Positions 41,812 to 51,620 of a DNA stretch of 64,000 nt are shown piece by piece. The stretch's first letter is position 1. Every line of letters begins with the position of its first letter. Location of the stretch: NCBI GenBank assembly GCA_030028905.1, contig JALDYZ010000015.1, forward strand, positions 50,861 through 114,860, written 5' to 3'. Made by a program: the position numbers and the translations under genes. The notes beneath the pieces are model-generated. The model saw only the letters and a program-made list of their open reading frames with translations, was not told the origin of the DNA and did not search any database. Source of the stretch: Ferirhizobium litorale. GTDB taxonomy: Bacteria; Pseudomonadota; Alphaproteobacteria; Rhizobiales; Rhizobiaceae.

Positions 41812-43005
41812 ATGGCGATACAGTCAACAAACGCGCCTGTAAGCAGCTGGAACATGCGATCGCTGATTTACGATCCGAAGTTCCGCAGTTACTTTTTTCA
41901 GGCAATCACGATCCTCCTGCTGGTGGCAATCGTCTGGTGGATCGCGGACAATACAATCGAAAATCTGCAGCGATCCAATACCGCGTCTGGCTTCCAGTTC
42001 CTGTCGAGCCGCGCCGGCTTCGACATCGGTCAATCGCTGATCGGCTATTCCAGCGATGCGACCTACGGCCGCGCGCTCCTCGTCGGCCTGCTGAACACTC
42101 TGCTGGTTGCTGTCACCGGCATCATTACCGCGACCATCATCGGTTTCGTCGTTGGTATCGGCCGCCTTTCGCACAATTGGCTGATTGCCAAGCTCTGCAC
42201 TGTCTATGTCGAAGTTTTCCGTAACATTCCGCCTCTCCTCGTCATCTTCTTCTGGTACTCGGGCGTGTTGGCGGTGCTTCCGCAACCGCGGGAATCGCTC
42301 GCCCTGCCGTTCAGCATGTTTCTGAACAATCGTGGCTTGGCTTTCCCGAAGCCGATCTTCGGCGACGGATTCTGGCTGGTCAGCGTGGCCTTGCTGATCG
42401 GCATTGTCGCTGCCATGTTCGTTACGCGCTGGGCTCACCAACGGCAGGACAGAACCGGCCAGCAGTTCCCGTCGATCTGGGCATCGATCGCCCTTATCCT
42501 CGGTCTCCCGGCGCTTACCTTCCTGGCGATTGGCTCACCGCTCACCTTTGACTATCCGGTTGCCGGCCGGTTCAACCTGACGGGTGGATCGGTCATCGGT
42601 CCTGAATTTGCCTCGCTTTATCTGGCTCTCTCCTTCTATACTGCAGCCTTCATCGCCGAGATCGTGCGTGCCGGCATCCTGGGCGTATCGAAAGGCCAGA
42701 CGGAGGCATCCGCAGCCCTCGGTCTCAAGCCCGCGAAGATCACACGGCTCGTCGTTGTGCCGCAGGCGATGCGGATCATCATCCCGCCGCTGACCAGCCA
42801 GTACCTCAACCTGACCAAGAACTCGTCGCTGGCGATCGCCATCGGCTTTGCGGATCTCGTCGCCGTCGGCGGCACGATTCTGAACCAGACCGGACAGGCA
42901 ATCGAGGTCGTGGCGATCTGGATGATCGTCTATCTGTCGCTCAGCATCCTGACTTCGATCTTCATGAACTGGTTTAATGCCAGAATGGCACTGGTGGAGC
43001 GGTAA
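41812..43005 (+). CDS. aapQ: General L-amino acid ABC transporter permease AapQ
   Basis: Inner-membrane permease of the HisM/HisQ type, 397 aa, with an N-terminal extension and large insert typical of AapQ. The EAA loop is '[21 protein letters not shown]', visible near residue 300 (its core is '[20 protein letters not shown]'). The ATG at 41812 ('[13 protein letters not shown]') is preferred over the upstream ATG. It ends one base before the aapM start codon. Confidence 0.95.
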   Translation: MAIQSTNAPVSSWNMRSLIYDPKFRSYFFQAITILLLVAIVWWIADNTIENLQRSNTASGFQFLSSRAGFDIGQSLIGYSSDATYGRALLVGLLNTLLVAVTGIITATIIGFVVGIGRLSHNWLIAKLCTVYVEVFRNIPPLLVIFFWYSGVLAVLPQPRESLALPFSMFLNNRGLAFPKPIFGDGFWLVSVALLIGIVAAMFVTRWAHQRQDRTGQQFPSIWASIALILGLPALTFLAIGSPLTFDYPVAGRFNLTGGSVIGPEFASLYLALSFYTAAFIAEIVRAGILGVSKGQTEASAALGLKPAKITRLVVVPQAMRIIIPPLTSQYLNLTKNSSLAIAIGFADLVAVGGTILNQTGQAIEVVAIWMIVYLSLSILTSIFMNWFNARMALVER

Positions 43006-43006
43006 G

Positions 43007-44164
43007 ATGGCTGTACAGACCACCAACTCATTTGTCCGTTCCTCCCTGCTGGAAGCACTGCCGGCTCCTTCAAGCCGTCGTGGTGCCGTCGCATGGGTCA
43101 AGGAAAACCTGCTCGCCACCCCGAAGGACACCATCCTGACAGTGCTGGCGCTTGCCTTCCTGCTCTGGTCGGTGCCCGCAGCGGTCGACTGGCTTTTCGT
43201 CAAGGCGGTCTGGACGGGCGCGGATCGCTCGGCCTGCGCCACTGTGGTCCAGGGCGGATTGCAGCCCGACGGGTGGAGCGGCGCCTGCTGGGCGTTCGTG
43301 GACGCCAAGTTCCAGCAATTCATGTTCGGGCGCTATCCACTTGACGAGCGCTGGCGTCCGATCCTCGTCGGGGTTGCGTTCGTCGCCCTGCTGGTGCCAA
43401 TCCTCATCCCGTCGGTTCCGCGCAAGGGGCTGAATGCAATCCTGTTGTTCGGGATCTTTCCTATCGTCGCCTTCTTCCTGCTCTATGGCGGCCTCGGGCT
43501 CGAAGTCGTGGAAACCCCGCTGTGGGGCGGCCTTATGGTCACCTTGATCCTTTCTTTCGTGGGAATCGCCGTGTCGTTGCCGCTCGGTATCCTGCTGGCG
43601 CTCGGCCGCCGATCGAACATGCCGGTCATCAAGTTGTTTTGCGTGGTCTTCATCGAGGTCATCCGCGGCATCCCGCTGATTACGGTCCTGTTCATGGCGA
43701 GCGTCATGCTGCCGCTCTTCCTGCCGAGTGGATGGACCGTAGACAAGCTGCTGCGGGCGCTGATCGGCGTCGCGATCTTCGCATCTGCCTACATGGCAGA
43801 GGTTATCCGCGGTGGCCTGCAGGCCATCCCGAAGGGCCAGTTCGAGGGGGCGGATTCGCTCGGCCTCGGCTACTGGCAGAAGATGCGGCTCATCGTGATG
43901 CCGCAGGCGATCAAGCTGGTCATTCCAGGCATCGTCAATACGTTCATTGGATTGTTCAAGGATACCTCCCTGGTGTCGATCATCGGAATGTTCGACCTGC
44001 TTGGCATCGTGCGCCTCAATTTCACGGACACGACCTGGGCGACCGCGGTAACACCATTGACCGGCCTGATCTTCGCTGGTTTTGTGTTCTGGATCTTCTG
44101 CTTCGGCATGTCGCGCTATTCCGGCTTCATGGAACGTCACCTCGATACCGGACACAAGAAATAG
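43007..44164 (+). CDS. aapM: General L-amino acid ABC transporter permease AapM
   Basis: Second permease of the transporter, 385 aa. '[20 protein letters not shown]' and the EAA loop '[20 protein letters not shown]' are the recognised motifs. It has about 8 hydrophobic segments. Its ATG follows the aapQ stop by one base, so translation is probably coupled. Confidence 0.95.
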   Translation: MAVQTTNSFVRSSLLEALPAPSSRRGAVAWVKENLLATPKDTILTVLALAFLLWSVPAAVDWLFVKAVWTGADRSACATVVQGGLQPDGWSGACWAFVDAKFQQFMFGRYPLDERWRPILVGVAFVALLVPILIPSVPRKGLNAILLFGIFPIVAFFLLYGGLGLEVVETPLWGGLMVTLILSFVGIAVSLPLGILLALGRRSNMPVIKLFCVVFIEVIRGIPLITVLFMASVMLPLFLPSGWTVDKLLRALIGVAIFASAYMAEVIRGGLQAIPKGQFEGADSLGLGYWQKMRLIVMPQAIKLVIPGIVNTFIGLFKDTSLVSIIGMFDLLGIVRLNFTDTTWATAVTPLTGLIFAGFVFWIFCFGMSRYSGFMERHLDTGHKK

Positions 44165-44181
44165 TTTAGGGGAAACACTGC

Positions 44182-44955
44182 ATGGCTGACGCTCAACCAA
44201 CAAAAATGACCGTATCCGATACGGAAGTAGCGGTCGAAATCACCAACATGAACAAGTGGTACGGCGACTTCCACGTTCTGCGCGACATCAACCTCAAGGT
44301 CATGCGCGGCGAGCGCATCGTCATCGCCGGGCCGTCCGGTTCGGGCAAGTCGACGATGATCCGCTGCATCAACCGCCTGGAAGAGCACCAGAAGGGACAG
44401 ATCGTCGTCGATGGCGTCGAACTGACCAACGACCTGAAGAAGATCGATGAAGTGCGCCGTGAAGTCGGGATGGTATTCCAGCACTTCAATCTCTTCCCGC
44501 ACCTGACGATCCTGGAAAACTGCACGCTCGCCCCGATCTGGGTCCGCAAGATGCCGAAGAAGCAGGCGGAAGAAGTCGCCATGCACTTCCTGACGCGCGT
44601 CAAGATCCCGGAGCAGGCTCACAAATACCCAGGTCAGCTCTCCGGCGGCCAGCAGCAGCGCGTCGCGATTGCCCGCTCGCTCTGCATGAACCCGAAGATC
44701 ATGCTGTTCGACGAGCCGACCTCGGCACTCGATCCGGAAATGATCAAGGAAGTGCTCGACACCATGGTCGGCCTCGCCGAAGAAGGCATGACCATGCTCT
44801 GCGTGACCCACGAAATGGGCTTTGCCCGCCAGGTCGCCAACCGCGTCATTTTCATGGACCAGGGCCAGATCGTCGAACAAAACTCGCCCAACGAGTTCTT
44901 CGACAACCCGCAGCACGAACGCACGAAGCTGTTCCTCAGCCAGATCCTGCACTAG
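44182..44955 (+). CDS. aapP: General L-amino acid ABC transporter ATP-binding protein AapP
   Basis: ATPase of the transporter, 257 aa. Walker A '[13 protein letters not shown]', Q-loop '[10 protein letters not shown]', signature '[13 protein letters not shown]', Walker B '[14 protein letters not shown]' and the switch His in 'CVTHEMGFA' are all intact. It is the last gene of the operon, 17 bp after aapM, and is followed by a strong terminator. Confidence 0.97.
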   Translation: MADAQPTKMTVSDTEVAVEITNMNKWYGDFHVLRDINLKVMRGERIVIAGPSGSGKSTMIRCINRLEEHQKGQIVVDGVELTNDLKKIDEVRREVGMVFQHFNLFPHLTILENCTLAPIWVRKMPKKQAEEVAMHFLTRVKIPEQAHKYPGQLSGGQQQRVAIARSLCMNPKIMLFDEPTSALDPEMIKEVLDTMVGLAEEGMTMLCVTHEMGFARQVANRVIFMDQGQIVEQNSPNEFFDNPQHERTKLFLSQILH

Positions 44956-44980
44956 GATCAGGCGCTATTTGCAAAGCTAA

Positions 44981-45006
44981 AAAACGGGGCGCGCCAGCCC
45001 CGTTTT
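44981..45006 (+). terminator. Rho-independent terminator of the aap operon
   Basis: A perfect 10-bp stem AAAACGGGGC and GCCCCGTTTT, loop GCGCCA, with terminal T run. It lies 26 bp after aapP. Confidence 0.9.
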
Positions 45007-45051
45007 CATTGCGTCCCTCACTGCCACTGCCTCGGATTTTCAGGCAACTCG

Positions 45052-45948
45052 TCAGTCGAGGCGAACGTAGTTCCGCCAGCTGTGCCGGCTGCTGAAACCG
45101 AGCACCTCCCTCGCCTTTCTATTGGACAACAGCGTCTCATATTCGCCGAGGTCGCCCTTGAGGGGTACGCCGGGATAGAACCTCTCGATCAGTTCCCGGG
45201 TCGGCAGGTCCGAGGAAGTATCGTCGTTTGCTGCATTGAAGATCTGGAAGCCCAGCCCTTGCTTCTGAACGGCGAGATCGGCAATCTGCCCGAGGTCGCG
45301 CGCATCGATGTAGCTCCAGGCGATCCGCTTGCGAAAGCCTGGATCCGCGAACCACTTCGGAAACAAATCGTATTCGTGCGGCTCGATCACATTGCCGATA
45401 CGCAGGGCATAGATATCGAAACCGCTGCGTAGCGCAAAAGCGCGCGCCGTCTGCTCGTTGACGATCTTGGAGAGCGCGTAGCTGTCCATCGGGTCGACAT
45501 CATAGTCCTCATCGAGCGGAAAGTAGCGTGGGCTCCGGGGCTCGTTGGCGAAAACCAGCCCGTAGGTGGTCTCGCTCGAAGCGATGACGATCTTGCGGAT
45601 ACCGAGCTTCACCGCGGCCTCGATGACATTGTACGTCCCCAGCGCGTTGACGCGAAAGACCTCGTTGTCCGGGGTGATCATGATGCGCGGGATGGCCGCA
45701 AAATGGACCACCGCGTCGACCGGTTGCGGGCGAAGTGATGCGTCGAACTCGTGCAGCCCCATATAGCTCGACAGGGCGTTGAACACCTGTCCGCTATCGG
45801 TGATGTCGGTGATCAGGGTCCTGACCTTCGGATTGTCGAGCGGCTTCGTGTCGAGATTGAGCACCTGGTGCCCTTGGTCCACGAGATACTGGACGACATG
45901 TCGGCCGGCCTTGCCGCTGCCACCGGTAAACATGATCCTCTTTCCCAT
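45052..45948 (-). CDS. NAD-dependent epimerase/dehydratase family protein (extended SDR)
   Basis: 298-aa SDR. The Rossmann motif is 'MFTGGSGKAGRHV' at the N-terminus, with catalytic 'SSETTYG' and 'YALSK'. The set is compatible with a sugar or uronate dehydrogenase or an epimerase; the reaction is not clear. The ATG at 45948 follows GTGGAGGA. It is divergent (161-bp gap) from the beta-hydroxyacid dehydrogenase and part of the sugar-acid-like cluster to 51.1 kb. Confidence 0.85.
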   Translation of the reverse strand: MGKRIMFTGGSGKAGRHVVQYLVDQGHQVLNLDTKPLDNPKVRTLITDITDSGQVFNALSSYMGLHEFDASLRPQPVDAVVHFAAIPRIMITPDNEVFRVNALGTYNVIEAAVKLGIRKIVIASSETTYGLVFANEPRSPRYFPLDEDYDVDPMDSYALSKIVNEQTARAFALRSGFDIYALRIGNVIEPHEYDLFPKWFADPGFRKRIAWSYIDARDLGQIADLAVQKQGLGFQIFNAANDDTSSDLPTRELIERFYPGVPLKGDLGEYETLLSNRKAREVLGFSSRHSWRNYVRLD

Positions 45949-46109
45949 ACTGTCCTCCACTTCCCGAGCAGGCGCCGCCGGGCTTTTCAGAAATTGCGTT
46001 GAACGGGCGGTTGCGTTCCGGCCCGAAACAGGAAATCTTTCCCGCAAGCCATTGGCTGGCATCGAACTGCCGGCTCTTCAACCAACAGAACGCCGAGGGC
46101 ATAGAAAAG

Positions 46110-47051
46110 ATGAATACGACCGCTGACGCAAGAGAGCAAATCGGCTTTATCGGCCTCGGCCTGATGGGGCATGGCATCGCCAAGAACATTGTCGACAAGG
46201 GATATCCGCTGACCTTCCTCGGCCGCAAGAACCGCAAACCGGCCGAGGATATGATTTCGAGGGGCGCAGTCGAGGTATCGACCGCCGCCGAGGTCGCCAT
46301 GCGTTCGACGATCATCTTCCTATGCGTAACCGGCTCGCGACAGGTGGAGGCGATCATCCGCGGGCCCAACGGCCTCAAGGCCGGACTGAAGCCCGGTTCG
46401 GTCGTGGTCGACTGCTCGACATCGGACCCCAACTCGACGATCGCGCTCGCAGACGAACTGGCGGAACTCAGGGTCTCACTGGTCGATGCGCCTCTGAGCC
46501 GCACGCCAAAGGAAGCCTGGGAAGGCACGCTCGACACCATGGTCGGGGCCTCCGACGAACTCTTCCAGCGGCTGAAGCCCGTGCTCGACACCTGGGCTGG
46601 TCGCGTCGTTCACATCGGCGCAACCGGTGATGGCCACAGGATGAAGCTTCTCAACAATTTCATATCGCTCGGCTATGCCGCCGTCTATTCCGAGGCCCTG
46701 ACGCTGGCACAGAAGGTGGGCATCTCACCCGACCGCTTCGACAGCGTCATCCGCAACGGACGGATGGATTGCGGCTTCTACCAAACCTTCATGAAGTGGA
46801 CGCTCGAAGGTGACCGTGACGCCCACAAGTTCACCATCGCCAACGCCCTCAAGGACCTAACCTATCTGGAATCAATGGCGGATGCGGCGGCGATCGCCAA
46901 CCCGCTGGGCAATGCCACGAAGAACGCATTCGCCGGATTGAGCGCTGCCGGCGGCGCCGAGCAGTTCATCCCCATGCTCGCGACCCATATCGGTCGGATC
47001 AACGGGGTCGATCTGGCACCGGTCAAAAAGACCGAAACGCAGGAAAGCTGA
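46110..47051 (+). CDS. Beta-hydroxyacid dehydrogenase (3-hydroxyisobutyrate dehydrogenase family)
   Basis: 313-aa NAD(P)-dependent enzyme of the 6-phosphogluconate/3-hydroxyisobutyrate dehydrogenase class. The N-terminal 'IGFIGLGLMGHGIA' is the family signature, and the catalytic Lys is in 'GDGHRMKLLNNF'. Related enzymes act on tartronate semialdehyde, threonate or similar sugar-acid intermediates, which fits the neighbouring transporter. The exact substrate is open. A strong terminator separates it from the convergent binding-protein gene. Confidence 0.88.
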   Translation: MNTTADAREQIGFIGLGLMGHGIAKNIVDKGYPLTFLGRKNRKPAEDMISRGAVEVSTAAEVAMRSTIIFLCVTGSRQVEAIIRGPNGLKAGLKPGSVVVDCSTSDPNSTIALADELAELRVSLVDAPLSRTPKEAWEGTLDTMVGASDELFQRLKPVLDTWAGRVVHIGATGDGHRMKLLNNFISLGYAAVYSEALTLAQKVGISPDRFDSVIRNGRMDCGFYQTFMKWTLEGDRDAHKFTIANALKDLTYLESMADAAAIANPLGNATKNAFAGLSAAGGAEQFIPMLATHIGRINGVDLAPVKKTETQES

Positions 47052-47057
47052 AACCCA

Positions 47058-47100
47058 CGGCAGGACATCCGCACTGGCGGATGCCCTGCCGCAACTTTTT
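47058..47100 (+). terminator. Rho-independent terminator between convergent genes
   Basis: A 15-bp stem starting CGGCAGGACATCCGC (one G-U), loop ACTG, then a T run. It serves the plus-strand dehydrogenase. The T run touches the stop codon of the minus-strand gene, so it may stop readthrough from both sides. Confidence 0.9.
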
Positions 47101-48085
47101 ACTTCTGGATGCAAGTGTCGACCGTATCCTTGGTGCATTCGTCAAGGCCGGTAAACACTGGATCTTCCACAGGTTTGCCGGCGATCAAATCCAGCATGAC
47201 CGACGGAGCCTTGTACCCCATCTCGAATGGCCGTTGACCGACGAGCGCAGTCACCAGCCCTTCCCTTGCGATCGCGACCTCATCGCCGATGGTGTCGGCT
47301 GCAGAAATCACGAAATCCCCGCTGGCAATCCGGTCTGCGTATGGCTTGAACAGATCGCGATAGGGTTGCGGAGCGCCGAAGAGCGGCCAGCCGCCCTCGA
47401 CTGCGAAGGCGTCGAGATCCGGGTTGGCCGCAAGGATGTCGGTCATCGCCTGCACGCCCTTGGCGCCATCATCATTGGTGAACACCGGGCAACCGGCCAC
47501 CTCGGTCCAGCCGCCCTCGCCCTTGAGTTCGGCCAAGCCCTTCTGGCCGCTAAGGGCGTCACGCGTGCCCTGGGCGCGCCGCAGGATGTTGTCCGCGCCC
47601 GGGTTGCCCTGGATCGTGCAGACCGTTCCGCCGTCGGGCTTGTGCTTCTTGATGTATTCGCCGATGCGATAACCCATCAGGTAATTGTCTGTCCCGAGAT
47701 AGGTCTTGCGCAGCGCCGAATCCTCGGCCGCAAGATCGGCATCGAGCGTCATGACCGGCACCTGCGGATTGGCGGTCTTGATCGCCTGTGCGATTAGCTT
47801 GGCGTTCGACGGGGAGATGGCAATGGCCGCCGTTTCGGCCTTACCCAGCATGTCCTGAACGATCTGCGCTTCGCCTGCTTCGTCCGAAGTCGAGGCAGGA
47901 CCGGTGTAGAAGCATTCATATTCGGAGTCGGGGTTTTCCTTGTTCCACTTCTGGCAACCCTGGTTGATCGCCTCGAAGAACGGATTGTCGAGACCCTTCA
48001 CCACGATGACGAGCTGCTTTTTGGCAAGCGCCTGCCCCGCGGATAGGGCAAGGACCGAGACTGCGAGCAACAATAGTTTTCTCAT
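47099..48085 (-). CDS. Sugar ABC transporter substrate-binding protein (ribose type)
   Basis: 328-aa periplasmic binding protein of the Peripla_BP_4 (RbsB/XylF-like) family. A signal peptide (1-21, ending QALA) precedes 'KQLVIVVKGLDNPFFEAIN', the classic first motif of sugar-binding proteins. Six Cys residues in the mature chain are more than usual. The ATG at 48085 follows GGGAGGAA. It lies behind the second SDR gene and belongs with the ATPase and permease across the divergent promoter. Confidence 0.9.
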   Translation of the reverse strand: MRKLLLLAVSVLALSAGQALAKKQLVIVVKGLDNPFFEAINQGCQKWNKENPDSEYECFYTGPASTSDEAGEAQIVQDMLGKAETAAIAISPSNAKLIAQAIKTANPQVPVMTLDADLAAEDSALRKTYLGTDNYLMGYRIGEYIKKHKPDGGTVCTIQGNPGADNILRRAQGTRDALSGQKGLAELKGEGGWTEVAGCPVFTNDDGAKGVQAMTDILAANPDLDAFAVEGGWPLFGAPQPYRDLFKPYADRIASGDFVISAADTIGDEVAIAREGLVTALVGQRPFEMGYKAPSVMLDLIAGKPVEDPVFTGLDECTKDTVDTCIQK

Positions 48086-48132
48086 CGATTCCTCCCGTTG
48101 AAAAAGACGGGCACGGCGTGCCCGCCGCATGC

Positions 48133-49113
48133 TCAACCCGGGTACCAGACGATGCGAGGGTCATCCTCCGAACGCTCGTATTGCCATGCCGAGTCGATTA
48201 GTAATTCGAGGTCATATCCGGGCCGCCAGCCCAGCAGGTATTTTGCCTTGGAATTGTCGAGCCAGTTCGAGTGAAACCGGCTTGGTATGGCCACTGAGCC
48301 GACACCGCGGGTGCGCGCCAGGTAGTCCGCGACCTCGCCGTAATCGACCGGCCGGTCCATGCAGATGTTGAACAGCTGTCCCGCCGAGCGCGGATTGTCG
48401 ATCGCCGCAAGGATTGCCGCAACGAGGTCATCGACATGCACGAAATTTCGCTTCAACGGCCGCCCGTCCGCGTCGAGCAACAGCGGCACGGTACCGTCGC
48501 GCGCATATTTCTTCGCATCTTCTGTAGAGACCATCGTCTTCCAGTCCGGTCCGCCGAAGACATCGTCGCCAAAGGAGAGGCTGTACCTGAAATCGTCCTT
48601 CGCCATGATCCAGGGCGCCCGCAGGCAACAGGCGTTGATGCCGTACTGGATGACGAATTGCTCAAGCATCACCTCTTCGAGCACCTTCGACAAGGCATAG
48701 CACCCAGGATAGGCACGGTGCGGCGTGTCCTCGGTCAGCGGTTTGTCGTTGCGGTAGAAGAAATGACCGATCGCGGCATCGCCGCCGATCAGAATGAACT
48801 GTTGCGCGGACGAACTGGTGCGGAACTCCTCGAGCAGCCAGAACAGGCCCTTGACGGTTACGTCCATCACATCCGCCGGGGTTTCCTTGCAGGTCGCAAG
48901 GTGGACCACGTGGGTCACGCCATTCAGAGCCGCCGCTACGACATCCCGGTCGGCAATCGAGCCCCGCATCACCTCGATGCGATCGGTTTCGTCACACACC
49001 CGGTTGTGGCAAAGCGCGCGGATGCGCGCCCGCGCAAATCGCGGCTCGCCAATTAGCCCGGCGATAAAATGCTGCCCGACCTTGCCCGTCGCACCGGTCA
49101 CAAGGATAAGCAT
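48133..49113 (-). CDS. NAD(P)-dependent epimerase/dehydrogenase family protein (extended SDR)
   Basis: 326-aa SDR, similar in class to the SDR at 45.1 kb but clearly diverged. The Rossmann motif is 'LVTGATGKVGQHF'; the catalytic Tyr and Lys are in 'YALSKVLEEVM'. The ATG at 49113 follows GGGAGGAG. It is the first gene of a minus-strand pair with the binding protein (47 bp apart) and faces the ATPase gene across a promoter region with a palindromic operator. Confidence 0.85.
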   Translation of the reverse strand: MLILVTGATGKVGQHFIAGLIGEPRFARARIRALCHNRVCDETDRIEVMRGSIADRDVVAAALNGVTHVVHLATCKETPADVMDVTVKGLFWLLEEFRTSSSAQQFILIGGDAAIGHFFYRNDKPLTEDTPHRAYPGCYALSKVLEEVMLEQFVIQYGINACCLRAPWIMAKDDFRYSLSFGDDVFGGPDWKTMVSTEDAKKYARDGTVPLLLDADGRPLKRNFVHVDDLVAAILAAIDNPRSAGQLFNICMDRPVDYGEVADYLARTRGVGSVAIPSRFHSNWLDNSKAKYLLGWRPGYDLELLIDSAWQYERSEDDPRIVWYPG

Positions 49114-49165
49114 GCTTCTCCTCCCGCCCCACGAAGTCGTCACGAACGCAGGCACCTGATTTCAA

Positions 49166-49190
49166 TTGTACTACAAATTCGAAATTTGTA
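49166..49190. promoter_or_regulatory. FadR/GntR-type operator in divergent promoter
   Basis: TTGTA-C-TACAA (49166-49176) fits the FadR-subfamily GntR consensus TNGTNNNACNA exactly. It overlaps a second perfect palindrome, TACAAATT-CGA-AATTTGTA (49172-49190). The site lies between the divergent SDR-binding protein and ATPase-permease units. No GntR regulator gene is in the window. Confidence 0.65.
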
Positions 49191-49358
49191 ACGGCTACTG
49201 TGAATTATCAGACTATTGATTGACGGTATCGCCGCGAATTGCGTAGATTATACTGGTCACCTGCCAGGGAGGAAGTCGGCAGGGGAAAGTGTGCCGCCGA
49301 CGTGGCCGTGATCGGCAGGCGGATAAAGCTTTGTGGGCTGTGGGAGGCTAGAAGGCTG

Positions 49359-50099
49359 GTGGCGGTTCTCGAGCTCGCCAACATCTCAAAACATTTCGGC
49401 GCCATCCAGGCCGTCAATGACGTCTCGTTGTCTCTCGAAGCCGGCCAGGTGGTCGGCCTCATGGGTGACAACGGCGCCGGCAAGTCCACTCTGGTCAAGA
49501 TGATCGCTGGCAACTTTCGTCCCAGTCATGGCACGATCCGGCTCGACGGATCCGAGATCGTCCTGCACAAGCCGGTGGAAGCGCGTCAGCATGGCATCGA
49601 GATAGTCCATCAGGATCTCGCCCTCTGCAACAACCTGACGGCTGCGGCGAACGTCTTTCTTGGACGCGAACTCCGACGCGGCATCGGGCCGCTGAAGGTT
49701 CTCGACTACAAGACCATGTACAAACGGGCCGGCGAGATCTTCAATGAACTGAAGTCCGAGACGCGCCCGCGCGATCTCGTCAAGCAGATGTCGGGCGGAC
49801 AGCGCCAGGCGGTCGCCATTGCCCGTACCATGCTGGCCGAAGCCAAGATCGTACTGATGGACGAGCCGACCGCCGCGATTTCGGTGCGCCAGGTAGCTGA
49901 AGTCCTGAACCTGATACGGGAACTGCGGGACCGTGGCATTGCCGTCGTGCTGATCAGCCATCGCATGCCCGATGTCTTTTCCGTCGCCGACCACGTGATC
50001 GTCATGCGCAGGGGCAAGAAAGTGGCGGACAAGCCGATCGCATTGAGTTCGCCGGAAGAGGTCACGGGTCTCATCACCGGCGCCATCGAACAGGGGTGA
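49359..50099 (+). CDS. Sugar ABC transporter ATP-binding protein (single domain, FrcA-like)
   Basis: 246-aa ATPase. Walker A is 'GDNGAGKSTLVKM', the signature 'MSGGQRQAVAIAR', Walker B 'IVLMDEPTAA' and the switch His 'LISHRM'. It has one nucleotide-binding domain, like FrcA, in contrast to the double-domain RbsA type. The GTG at 49359 is preferred because GGGAGG precedes it; the frame is open to 49239. It runs into the permease gene 43 bp later. Confidence 0.9.
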   Translation: MAVLELANISKHFGAIQAVNDVSLSLEAGQVVGLMGDNGAGKSTLVKMIAGNFRPSHGTIRLDGSEIVLHKPVEARQHGIEIVHQDLALCNNLTAAANVFLGRELRRGIGPLKVLDYKTMYKRAGEIFNELKSETRPRDLVKQMSGGQRQAVAIARTMLAEAKIVLMDEPTAAISVRQVAEVLNLIRELRDRGIAVVLISHRMPDVFSVADHVIVMRRGKKVADKPIALSSPEEVTGLITGAIEQG

Positions 50100-50142
50100 T
50101 CCACACCGCCTGTCGATGCTCTCCATGGAACGAAGGTCGACA

Positions 50143-51141
50143 ATGGCAATAACCCTTGATCAGACGATAGAGCAAAAGCAGCAAGGCTGGATCGCGTCGA
50201 TCCTCGGCAGCCAGACGTTCTGGGTGCTGATCGCAATCGTGATCGCCTGCATCTTCCTGTCGCTTACCACCAGTTCGTTCGCAACGTCCGCGAACCTCTA
50301 CAACATCACACGCAACACCACCTTCGTCGCCATCATCGCGCTCGGCATGACCTTGGTGATCATCACCGGCGGTATCGACCTGTCCGTCGGGTCTGTTCTC
50401 TGCCTTTGCAGCATGGTGCTGGCCGTCGTCATGCATGCCGGCTACAGCATCGAGGTCGGAATCGCGGCCGCGATAGGTTGCGCCCTGCTGATCGGGGCTT
50501 TCAATGGCGTTCTGATCGCCTATCTCGGCTTCCCACCCTTCGTGGTGACGCTTGGGATGCTGTCTATCGCGCGCAGCCTGGCGATGGTGGCATCGAACAA
50601 CACGGTCGTCTTCCAGTTCGGACCGGACCACGACAAGTTGCTGGCGCTCGGCGGAGGCGCCTGGTTCTTCGGCATAGCAAACCCGGTGCTCTATATGGTT
50701 GCGCTGGCATTGCTGACCGGCTTCGTGCTGCGCTGGACGCGTTTCGGTCGCTATGTCTTCGCTATCGGGGGCAACGAACAGGCGGCCACCCTGACCGGCG
50801 TGCCGGTACGCCAGATCAAGGTCATGGTCTACATGCTATCCGCCCTTTCCGCCGGTATTGCGGGGATCGTTCAGACCGGATGGCTCGGCGCCGTCACAAC
50901 CAACATCGGCGCCGGCATGGAGTTGCAGGTCATTGCGGCGGCGGTGATCGGCGGGGCCAATCTGGCCGGAGGCATCGGCACTGCCTTCGGGGCTATCGTC
51001 GGTGCCGCACTGATCGAGGTGATCCGCAACAGTCTCGGCCTGCTCGGCATCAATGCGTTCTGGCAAGGTACGTTCATTGGCGGCGCGATCATCCTGGCGG
51101 TGCTTTTCGACCGGATTCGCAATTTCCGCCAAAGCGACTAG
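50143..51141 (+). CDS. Sugar ABC transporter permease (ribose type)
   Basis: 332-aa BPD_transp_2 permease with about 9-10 hydrophobic helices. 'TLVIITGGIDLSVGSV' is the RbsC-type motif, and 'GRYVFAIGGNEQAATLTG' is the loop that meets the ATPase. The ATG at 50143 is preferred over two upstream ATGs in frame because AAGG precedes it. It completes the transporter with the ATPase and the binding protein at 47.1 kb. Confidence 0.92.
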   Translation: MAITLDQTIEQKQQGWIASILGSQTFWVLIAIVIACIFLSLTTSSFATSANLYNITRNTTFVAIIALGMTLVIITGGIDLSVGSVLCLCSMVLAVVMHAGYSIEVGIAAAIGCALLIGAFNGVLIAYLGFPPFVVTLGMLSIARSLAMVASNNTVVFQFGPDHDKLLALGGGAWFFGIANPVLYMVALALLTGFVLRWTRFGRYVFAIGGNEQAATLTGVPVRQIKVMVYMLSALSAGIAGIVQTGWLGAVTTNIGAGMELQVIAAAVIGGANLAGGIGTAFGAIVGAALIEVIRNSLGLLGINAFWQGTFIGGAIILAVLFDRIRNFRQSD

Positions 51142-51620
51142 AGGGAGCCCAGTTTCTCGGGAACTTTATCCACGCACGGGCGTTTCAAGCGAATTCGAAC
51201 AGCGTTCGCGGGAGAATACCGTGGTCGAGACAACGCTCCTTTGCCTGATGATGGCCACGGCGATCATTGCCATCGCCTTCATCGGCGCCATTCCCGCGGT
51301 GCTCTAAGTGGGTGCGGGTTCGGCAACCCTGTCGCGGCTGTCGCGTCGATCCGCACCGTGTGCCGCTCGCCAGCCGCACGACATCACTTTCCTGAGAGGT
51401 AGAACACGAGCCGGACGAGTAAGAAGCTCGACTGCCGCTTCGTTGGCCGCAAGGAGAAAACGGAAAAACCCTTGCGTTCTTCATCTTCGTCGCGTCCGTT
51501 TGGCACGGCTCGCATCCCATGAAGATAATGCAGGAGGCGTCGCGATGTTCCTGCGCGGTGTATAACGCACTGAAATGCCCCCGCCGCGTGGCGAGGGCTC
51601 ATTGCTTCTGGGAAGTAAAA
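51142..51620. other. Gene-poor stretch after the sugar transporter
   Basis: These 479 bases hold only one candidate, a 28-codon hydrophobic frame (51221-51307). The rest shows no family resemblance on either strand. Confidence 0.5.
51221..51307 (+). CDS. Candidate 28-aa single-pass membrane peptide
   Basis: A GTG at 51221, six bases after GGGAGAA-like sequence, opens a 28-codon frame that ends in TAA at 51305-51307. About 20 residues ('LLCLMMATAIIAIAFIGAIP') form one hydrophobic helix after a VVETT start. The size and helix fit a small membrane protein. There is no known family to compare with, so this is tentative. It could be co-transcribed with the sugar permease 79 bp upstream. Confidence 0.35.
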   Translation: MVETTLLCLMMATAIIAIAFIGAIPAVL

